A stretch of 64,000 bases of DNA from Acholoe squamosa. Its lineage: Eukaryota; Annelida; Polychaeta; Phyllodocida; Polynoidae. The notes below the pieces were generated by a model. That model saw only the letters and a list, made by a program, of their open reading frames with translations. It searched no databases and had not been told where the DNA came from. Location of the stretch: positions 71,087,972-71,151,971 of the forward strand of contig OX439040.1 of the NCBI GenBank assembly GCA_949317995.1, given 5' to 3'. A program made the translations under genes and the position numbers. Shown in pieces: positions 56,498-64,000 of the stretch; positions within the stretch are counted from its first letter, which is position 1, and the number at the start of each line of letters is the position of its first letter.

Positions 56498-57589
56498 AAA
56501 CCAATGATTGGCTTGTCATGAAGTCTATTAAATATTGATAAGGCGGGCCTTGGTAGTGGTGGAGAGAGGTTTATTGATGTCTTCATGTCTGCTACTTGAT
56601 TAGCTTCATTGAAGATTGTCAGATTACTATTGGTGCAGATTGGGTTCTGTCAGTGAGCAATATATATACATGACAAGAGAGCAGCTCACTGAAATAATTG
56701 TCCTGACTTGTGTTGTTTATTGCTTGACAGGTTCAGCCTGACAGCATTCATCTGAATGTGGGGGTGATAAGGATTTGTTTTGTAATAGATCAATGATCAT
56801 AGCTCCACAAGAAGGCACCCTGCAGGGGTCACTACCTAGATTGCCATGCAAGATATGGCCCCACAATAAAGGGGTCCAAAAGCGTATGTTGGTCTGGTTA
56901 TTGCCAAAGAAGGTGTGGTTATAATGTGGTAATATTCTGGTGCATATACCCCTGCCACTGAACAGTAAGTTTGACAGCCTCCTTTCAGGCTATATTAAAA
57001 ATAGTCATAATGATCCAATGTCAATTTTGCCTTTACTACCCCCTGTCCTAAAATCATACAGACTCAGGCTTGTTTTTATGCAATATTTGGAAAGGTGCAA
57101 ATGTATTGCCTGTGTGTGGAAACCATGTGTGCATATTAAGTGCCAAGAAAGGGTAAATTACTATGGACTCAATATCACTTTGTAATTTTGCCTAGTGACA
57201 CAGAATAGGTTGACCCTAATCAGAAAACATTGCTGATGACAAGAGGTCATTGCCTATTAGTTCTGCTATCATCCAGTTTCACTTGCCTATCAGTCTGGGA
57301 TGTTGAGGAGAGGACAGAAACGCATATGCAGCTGATACCGTTAGCTACACCCTTCAAGCCATTGCAGCACCTTAAGAAATTTTCTCCTGTCATCTGCATT
57401 GACTGACATTTTCCACATAAAGATAGGAGGCAGCTAATTTTCAGGTCTAAATCATTAAATGCGATTGAACATTATATAAGACACAATTTGGAAAAATGCT
57501 CCCACAAACATGAGAGGATAACATAGGTCCATATTACCCAGCAATTCAAATAATGATTGTATCTCAATATAATTATCATTCTTCTGTCC

Positions 57590-57890
57590 AATTGATAGAG
57601 GGTTAAGTTAGATATTACATAAAGCAACTGTCTACTTGCTGTCCCCATATCAGATATGAATGCCCTAGAAAGCGGGCTTGCGTGAATATGAGAATTTTGA
57701 CAGTTTGGACATGCTCATTAGCACAGGAAGACATGCCATACCATGCATATTACTTCACTTGTCTTCTTATGCTATCAGGTGAAATAACTAACCCAGAAAG
57801 TAGAAAACCTGACATGCTATTAAGGCTTTAAGCACTGCATAGTCTCAATGCAGCACTGATTAATAACTCATAAATGCATTAAGATAATGT
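57590..57890 (+). repeat. Right-half duplicated segment, copy 2, left part
   Basis: It aligns with 36,380-37,100. The match stops near 57,890 and resumes at 62,735, so about 4.8 kb has been inserted or lost between the copies here. Confidence 0.6.
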
Positions 57891-58098
57891 CAAGATACTG
57901 ACAATGCTGCAGTAGTACATAATGATTAAAAAAGGAAGGGAAGCAAATGTGAAGGTATCATCCTAGGTTGTCCAAAAGCCTTTCAAATATGTTAGAAGGT
58001 TTATGTATCTGGTGGTCATAATATCCAATGCACAATTGAACTAAGTTGCACACTGCACTGATGAACCATGCTGTCAACGAACCGTTACAAGTCGATGT

Positions 58099-58450
58099 TG
58101 TAATGAACACTGAATCCAGAGAAGTTCTTTGATCCTTGTTTATTGCATGATGACAGAGTGTACATATAGGTGATAACAATGATACACTTGCCAGCGTGCA
58201 GGCTCTGCCCCTAAGCTCCTAGCTCAACCTGTCGTAGGTCCTAGATACTAGGGAGGTTGTACATGGTATAATGTAAGTAGAAAAGATGATGTTGGGGGCT
58301 GCTCACCAGTCTTATATACTAAGGTGAGCAGCTCACAGGGTGATGAAATGTCCTGGTAGGAACAGGTCAGATCTGGTCAGATCTGGTTGGGTCTGATGAG
58401 ATCTGACGCGTCACCATACCTGGTAATGATTCTATTTATAGATGGGCCAA
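58099..58450 (-). mobile_element. LTR-like sequence, minus strand, right end uncertain
   Basis: On the minus strand, TATATAAG (58,311-58,318) precedes AATAAA (58,139-58,144), and the sequence ends GTTCATTACA at 58,099. The end word on plus, TGTAATG.ACA...TGAATCC, is shared with 50,639, pointing to one LTR family. The direct repeat GGTCAGATCT lies at 58,363-58,384. The far end and target duplication were not found. Confidence 0.4.
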
Positions 58451-59599
58451 TCAGGATGAAGGGAGATCGTGGAATTTCCCTGCATCCTAGAAATGCGCCC
58501 ACAGGTATGTTGGTGTGTCATGATACTCCCAGTGAGTCAGTGCCCAGAAATAGAATGGGTCCGGCTCTCCCAGCATCCTGGTATGGGTGATGTAAGAGCA
58601 GCTCACTGTACACACTGGGGGGGGGGATTGAGCTGTGAGCTTGTGAGCAGGTTCTGAGGGTGTGTGGCGAAGTATTTGATAAATGTGTAAAATAATGAAT
58701 AATACCCAGAATGGTCCATTGACAATGCCATTCAGAAGTATATCAGACCAACCAGGGATGACTTGCAAGGGCATGGTGCCTTTTAATCAGTAGGGGGGGC
58801 ATATATAGGCCACTGAAAATGCTAGCATAGCAGTTTGGTATTTTTTACAATTGAATGGCTGCTGTCTGCAGGTATATTGATCCATGTCACAACTCACATA
58901 GGTGGATCTGTAGTGCACGCTCCATCTGTCAAACTCATAAAAGAGGGTAAAAGGCATCCTTATTAGACAGTTTCTTTGTACATACATAAAAGAAATCTGG
59001 TTTGGAAATTTGTCGCTTACGCATGAAAAGATACTTCTTCAGCAAAAGCTGTACCAACATGCCATGACCAATGGACCTACTGTGATTTAAATTGAATGTC
59101 ACTGATACTAAGTAAAAACCAGATGAGGAAGCATATATCTCATTTTGTTCTGTTAAAAAGCCCATTAATCCCCAACTACCTTATTGTGAAATGCTACCAG
59201 AAATCCTATCGGTTTTGCAATTACCCTTGTGTGTTTAACCCAAATATGACTGTGTCATTCTGTTGGGGGAAAAATAACAAAGTGATATTTTCAACATCTG
59301 CGATGAAACCAGGAGCTTGAAATTAGTGGATGAAAAGCCAAGTATACTCTACCTAACTAATATGACACTACCCAATGCTGATATATAGATCAACTATTCA
59401 ATTCATGAATAGTCCTGTTGCTTCTATATCACCAGTCAAGTCAATATGATACGAAACATTTAAAAAAACACCCCTGAGTATGAGCCATAGTAAAACTTGA
59501 AAGGGGAAAGGAACAAGAAAAACAGAATAATAGTCATGTTTTCCTTTTATCTATTTTATGTTCCTTCCTGTGTTGAGTTCCTCTATGACATACTCAAAT
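58451..59599. other. Unassigned stretch
   Basis: No gene or complete element was recognised. A run of ten G lies at 58,618-58,627. Overlapping open frames on both strands at 58,387-58,774 reflect local GC content and are not called. Confidence 0.35.
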
Positions 59600-59995
59600 T
59601 GCAGATCCACAACATTAGCCTTTCTAAATATCCCTTATATGGGAGGAGACTGTCATGATGTATAATCAGGAGTCTGTCTTCAGCCCAGCCAGGGCTGCCA
59701 TCTGGAATCATAGAGCAGTACTCATCAATAATAATTATTGGTTGGATCATCTTGAGGTATACCAGGCTTCCATCTTTTTCTGATTAATTATTTCTCTGAA
59801 TTGGCCTACTCTGTGGCACACTAGGTTGATAACCTTTAGCTGGTTAAAAGACAGAGGTTGATCAACGGTGACTCTCAATAAATTTATACTGGTAGACACA
59901 TCCAGTTTGTGCCCATTCAAGGACAGGTGCTTGTTTCCTACATTATGGCTTATTTGGGCTGGAAAGAAATGAAGATTAGTCACCCTCCTGATCAC
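59600..59995 (-). pseudogene. Fragment of a CR1/Jockey-like LINE reverse transcriptase
   Basis: The minus-strand frame from 59,995 reads HLSLNGHKLDVSTSINLL, VTVDQPLSFNQ, then VGQFREIIN. This is the conserved region after the RT catalytic core of CR1-type LINEs (pattern LNG..L..S..IKLLGV.ID..LSF..H...C.KVG.QL). Downstream, frameshifted pieces (LLIIHHDSLLPYKGYLERL) match the next conserved block (RALRIV..D...SY..LL). Stops and frameshifts show it is dead. The catalytic core and ORF1 are absent here. Confidence 0.6.
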
Positions 59996-60113
59996 CAGTC
60001 AAAAGGTACTTTATTTGCCTGTTTTCAAGGGATGGGACTATTAACAACAGCGAGTGATATGCCAGCCAGGGACTACTTGGTGCATGCAACAATACAGCGC
60101 TCCATTGGTAACT

Positions 60114-60849
60114 ATGGGAAAGTTACCCCCGAAAGTGTCTTTCAAACCTGGCAATGTTGATCGCCGAAATTCTGGCCAAAATGGGCCGGAAAAAAAGCGA
60201 AAAAGACGCTGGAGCCTGACACAGGAACCCCAGGCGGTTGCAGGAGGTCGAGCAGGGGGCAGGTGCCTCCTCTGCCCGTTTTTACAGGGCTGCCCACTGA
60301 CCAAATGCCCGTTGATGACATAGCTGAGCTGAAATCCCGTACTGAGACAATTGAGACGAACCTAGAGTCAATTCTGATGAAGCTGGACGATCTATCTTCC
60401 TCTACAGATGGCATCACTGCTGAGAAATCGACCGATCAAGGCCAGGTCAAGGCCAAGCCATCGCTATGGGTCAAGATCCAGGTCAAGTACAAGCTCCACA
60501 AGTTCTTCCTCAGTCTCAATATCCAGATCCAGACGTAGAACGAAAAAGCCTCGGAGTGAGGTTGACCAAAAGAATTTTCTGGGTCACAAGCAAAAAATTG
60601 TCAACATTCGTTTAGTAAATGTCAAATATGAACAAGGCGAAGACATCCATTTTACCCAGCAAAATTCTGACAGAGGTGATACAATCTGCTAATGGCAATG
60701 TTAATCAGAAGCTGTTCAGTTATGTCAGCAATGGTGAGACCAGATGTCTGACATATTCATATGTGAATACGCATCATGGTAAGGTAACATTCCTAAAGTC
60801 AATTGGCCTGTCAGTAGAGTATATCATGAGGCGTTCTAACTGGAAATAA
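60114..60849 (+). pseudogene. Frameshifted basic/SR-rich ORF, possibly a retroelement ORF1
   Basis: GC-richer sequence with protein-like stretches in successive frames: MGKLPPKVSFKPGN with KKRKRRW from 60,114; a helical acidic segment TETIETNLESILMKLDD at about 60,336-60,400 in a second frame; an Arg/Ser-rich tract (HRYGSRSRSSTSSTSSSS) near 60,450-60,540 in the first frame again; and a C-terminal part (KILTEVIQSANGNVNQKL to SNWK) at 60,640-60,849 in the third. At least three frameshifts separate them. Basic region, coiled coil and SR tract recall retroelement Gag/ORF1 proteins, but no family is recognised and a host exon remains possible. Confidence 0.4.
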
Positions 60850-61186
60850 AAATGTGAGTATAAATACCTACACGAATCAAAGTCTGAGCTATTGAAACTT
60901 AATGTATTAACAGTGATTAATATATAATAGTTGATGTATGTGATGTTCCATGTGTTTGCTGGGTGGTTAGCCAGTTGGTATATTCAGATCAATTCCACCA
61001 AACACATGTCTCTGTTCAATTATTTATTATCACAGCTTATATACATCTTGTAGTATCCATAGCAATGGTGAAATATATATTATAATGCTAATATACCGGT
61101 AACTACCTAATAAAGCTAGCTAGAGTATATTGATCTACCGGTAGTAGTTAACTGGTATATATGGTCGCCCCTAGTTAACTCATACT

Positions 61187-61412
61187 TACCCAGAAAAATG
61201 TCGTGAGTCCTCGTCAACCTTTGTGAAGTGGCTCACACATGTCGCTAGATGGAACACGATGTCATCATAGCACAAGATCACCAGGAATAGCAATTGCTAT
61301 GCCATGTGAGTCTAACACACAGCGGTGAAAGATGACGGAATGAGTTATCACTCAAAAAGGAGTCACCATTGATGACCAATCATGGTGACAGATGACGACA
61401 ATTTGCTGGGTA
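61187..61412 (-). mobile_element. 222 bp MITE, copy 2 (inverted)
   Basis: The element 61,189-61,410 is the reverse complement of the MITE at 9,747-9,968, with identical length and roughly 93% identity by eye, and is flanked by TA on both sides. Its plus-strand right end GACAATTTGCTGGG is intact, while the left end has CCCAGAAAAATGTCG, a small change from the consensus. No coding capacity. Confidence 0.85.
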
Positions 61413-62734
61413 GTATTACTGTCTATGGAAAGCCCCTCATTTGCTCATGGCTGTCATGGGTTCAGCCTAGAGATGCCAGCACTACCTCCAGAGGTGATTC
61501 TGTGTCATGGGAATGATGAGTTTATACGTCCTAGAAATAGTAAGCTTACTTTCCATTAATTTAATTAGAAATCCCTATCTATGTGTTAATCGTATCGACT
61601 AAGGTAACTACAATATTAACTCCCTCTGAAAATATGATTGCTAACAATAAATAACATTTGTCTAGAGGTTTACTTTACTTTGCATTGGAGCTCACTGATT
61701 AAAAAGCCATTAAAGAGCAAAAAAGCACATAGCCAGGATCAAGACAATTATCTGTCTACTTAACAATATCAGCTCGGGAGGAATTACTGTCTAAGTAACC
61801 CTATTTAGAATAACTTTGACACCACTATATTCCTGGATAGATTTACCTTTAATGTCCTATGGGATATACAAAATGATTTGTAACCATACAATTGACCTGA
61901 GGACTAGACAAGCTAACAAATCTTCTGTTAAAATTCAAGATGAAATATAACCATACTGACATTTACACTCACTGTAAACAAGAAGATCTTCCATCCCAAT
62001 TAATCACCTTCTATTTGGCAGTCCTAACCAGGAACATTCCTTATCTAATCAGTAGAACAATGAGAACAATAACTTGAACAAAAACATTGAGTTGCAAAAT
62101 AATTCAAAATAAGTCATCACTGTTTTTGTGGTAAAATTGTTTTTAACTTGAGATGAGGACTATATGGATATCAACTTCTGTAAAGACTTTGGCAACAAAG
62201 CATACATGTCACCACTGGAAACCACTGTATAGCCTTTTTAAGGTGGTATATCTGAGTGGCTGTATGTCTATGACTGTCTATTTATGACTGTGATTGACTA
62301 TTCAAATACATTCTGTCTCTGTATATTGTATAAAAGATATATAGCTTCTCTGACAGACTCCTATTGCATCAACTTTACCAGGTGCCAGTTTAGTTCCAAA
62401 GTATCACAGGAGAGACATTTCCTTCTCCCTATTTGCCATTTCTACCAAAGCCTATTCACAGTGATTTATTTAGACCCTTACCAATACCTCACACAACCCA
62501 TCTTCTTGTACATCTAAACCTGCTGGTATGCAGACTACCACATTGGCACTCTTGGAACCTTTAATAGCACAAATGGTATCTAGAGTGTTTTGCACTCGAG
62601 AAGAAAAGGCTTATCCAATCTAGGTTTCTGAAGCTGAGCACTTGTGATTTTATCCAGATTGTAGTTGATACACGAATACTAGATTTTAGTATGTGATGAC
62701 TGGTAGGCATTTTTGAATGATAAAAGTGTAGCAG
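61413..62734. other. Unassigned stretch
   Basis: No gene is recognised. The open frames at 62,284-62,517 (plus) and 62,561-62,833 (minus) have no recognisable domain. Confidence 0.35.
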
Positions 62735-63990
62735 TGCCTTTTCATAGCAACTTCTGACCTTAAGGCACATATGTGTCATATATTTATCAGTAGAGAAGTG
62801 TAGGATTATTTTCAGTGAAGTAACCAACTGCAAATCACACTCTAATCAGGATGGCTATACTGTAGAGTTAAATTAAGTCTAAGTAGAAGTTTTAGAAGAA
62901 ACATGTTTTATTATAAAGAGCGAATTGCTTTGATTATAATTGCCTTGAAAATAAACGCTGAGCACAACTGGTGACGTTTATCCATTCTGTGTAAACATTT
63001 ATTGGATGTTCATCAGTGTCACTGTAACAGAATGATTCATCATTTTTAACGGTCTAATGGTCATGTGTTACCAATGACAAGAGGGTCACTAACTATATTT
63101 TTTCACATTGTCCAGCTGTTAGTTAACCTATTATTGACGTTTCCTGTCCACATCGTCAGTCCCTGGTGCCTGTGCTGCTCGTCAAAGAAGGGAGGGGGGT
63201 GGTATGGGACTGAGAAAATGGGAGACATGGGGAATGAACTCATTCCAGGTTTTTGGATCCCCATAGAATTATTTGTGTCCATGTGTCTTTTCTCCCTCCA
63301 GGACTCACCTAAAATTGATGACATTAGTACAGGTAGACTTAAACTTTAAAGTACCTTTTGGCAATAAAGCACACGAATGAGCTATGCACTTAAGGATTAT
63401 GTATCCACAGCTCTATTGATTATAAAAATTCTACCTGGCAGTCAAATTAACTTTTAATTGCTCCAAACTCTATCTGAATATGACCTCATTCAATCATATT
63501 CATACCAGTCAATATGAGTAGAAGATAAGATGCTTTTTCTCTGCCTACATGTACATTCACCAATGCAAAAAGCAAGCACTTATCTACTTCCATCCTATAG
63601 CTGTAGTCAATATACATACTGGAGAGGGGTGACGACAGGATAACACCAGTACACCATTATACACTCCAACTGTGACGCCCCTGGATATACAATTGATGAA
63701 CAGGGTTGGGTCAGCCACATCTCAGGGTCACTGCATGGCTTTAGATACAGCAGCCTAACTATGGAGTTTTTTCCTGTAAACTAGTTCCATACTGGAATCA
63801 GTTACCCTTCTATATAACAATCATTGCAGGTATCATTATGATATGTTTCATTTTACTCCCTTTCAAGGGATTAAAGTTGCGGAGAAAATATAAAGAAATA
63901 ACCTCACATCGTCACTCCTGGTATCACCTGGTATCAAGGCAACAATAGATGAATCAGATTTAGATGATAGACATGCATCATGAAGTCAAA
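62735..63990 (+). repeat. Right-half duplicated segment, copy 2, right part
   Basis: 62,735-62,790 aligns with 37,137-37,190 and is followed at once by sequence matching 41,031-41,130, with no trace of the 3.8 kb element found between those parts in copy 1. 63,690-63,990 aligns with 41,215-41,490. Between 62,940 and 63,680 no match was followed; a 94-codon open frame at 63,065-63,349 there has no known domain. Confidence 0.6.
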
Positions 63991-64000
63991 CAACAATACT

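Larger units (their letters stand above)
54935..57589. other. Unassigned non-coding stretch with local duplications
   Basis: It contains the tandem pair 55,510-55,700 and 56,022-56,226, the inverted repeat at 56,436-56,497 and, at 57,205-57,320, a block resembling 25,165-25,300. No gene is recognised. Confidence 0.35.

Overview
The window looks like eukaryotic, almost certainly animal, DNA. It is AT-rich and CpG-poor, has no operons or bacterial-type genes, and is filled with decayed duplications, transposons, microsatellites and fold-back elements. The only intact-looking large coding module is a tyrosine-recombinase retrotransposon of the Ngaro group. Such elements are common in aquatic invertebrates, and a marine invertebrate is my best guess, but the species cannot be read from the sequence. 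I recognise no host protein gene.

Layout. Positions 1-30,100 are an array of old, diverged copies of one long non-coding segment: about 1,580-2,330, 4,850-14,990, 15,880-23,345, and a more decayed third stretch at about 25,750-27,920. Copies align piecewise. The gaps between them mark later insertions, several with terminal inverted repeats, target duplications and a matching empty site in the paralogous copy. These are a 2.14 kb element (6,452-8,592), a 222 bp MITE (9,747-9,968), a 258 bp hAT-like MITE (16,702-16,959), a 2.1 kb element carrying four tRNA-like sequences (18,552-20,670), a fold-back element near 21,640-21,750 and a 302 bp near-perfect palindrome (22,802-23,105).

Positions 30,125-35,390 hold the Ngaro-type element on the minus strand. 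Its order is repeat A1, Gag, RT-RNase H, tyrosine recombinase, then repeats B1-A2-B2. The two 157 bp A repeats differ at one base, so the insertion looks young. Gag, RT and RNase H all lie in one reading frame interrupted only by three TGA codons, and the recombinase lies in another frame without an ATG.

The right half (35,400-64,000) is a second set of paralogous segments (36,380-37,199 plus 41,031-41,510 match 57,590-57,890 plus 62,735-63,990). One copy is split by a 3.8 kb element with long inverted repeats (37,200-41,030), which itself contains a 413 bp solo LTR (37,888-38,300). The other copy is split by about 4.8 kb holding an LTR-like sequence, a LINE reverse-transcriptase fragment, a frameshifted basic/SR-rich ORF and a second copy of the 222 bp MITE in inverse orientation. 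Two CpG-rich islets with promoter-like motifs (12,945-13,225 and 50,940-51,155) are the only hints of other transcription units.

All assignments come from reading motifs and comparing segments by eye. No database search or alignment program was run.
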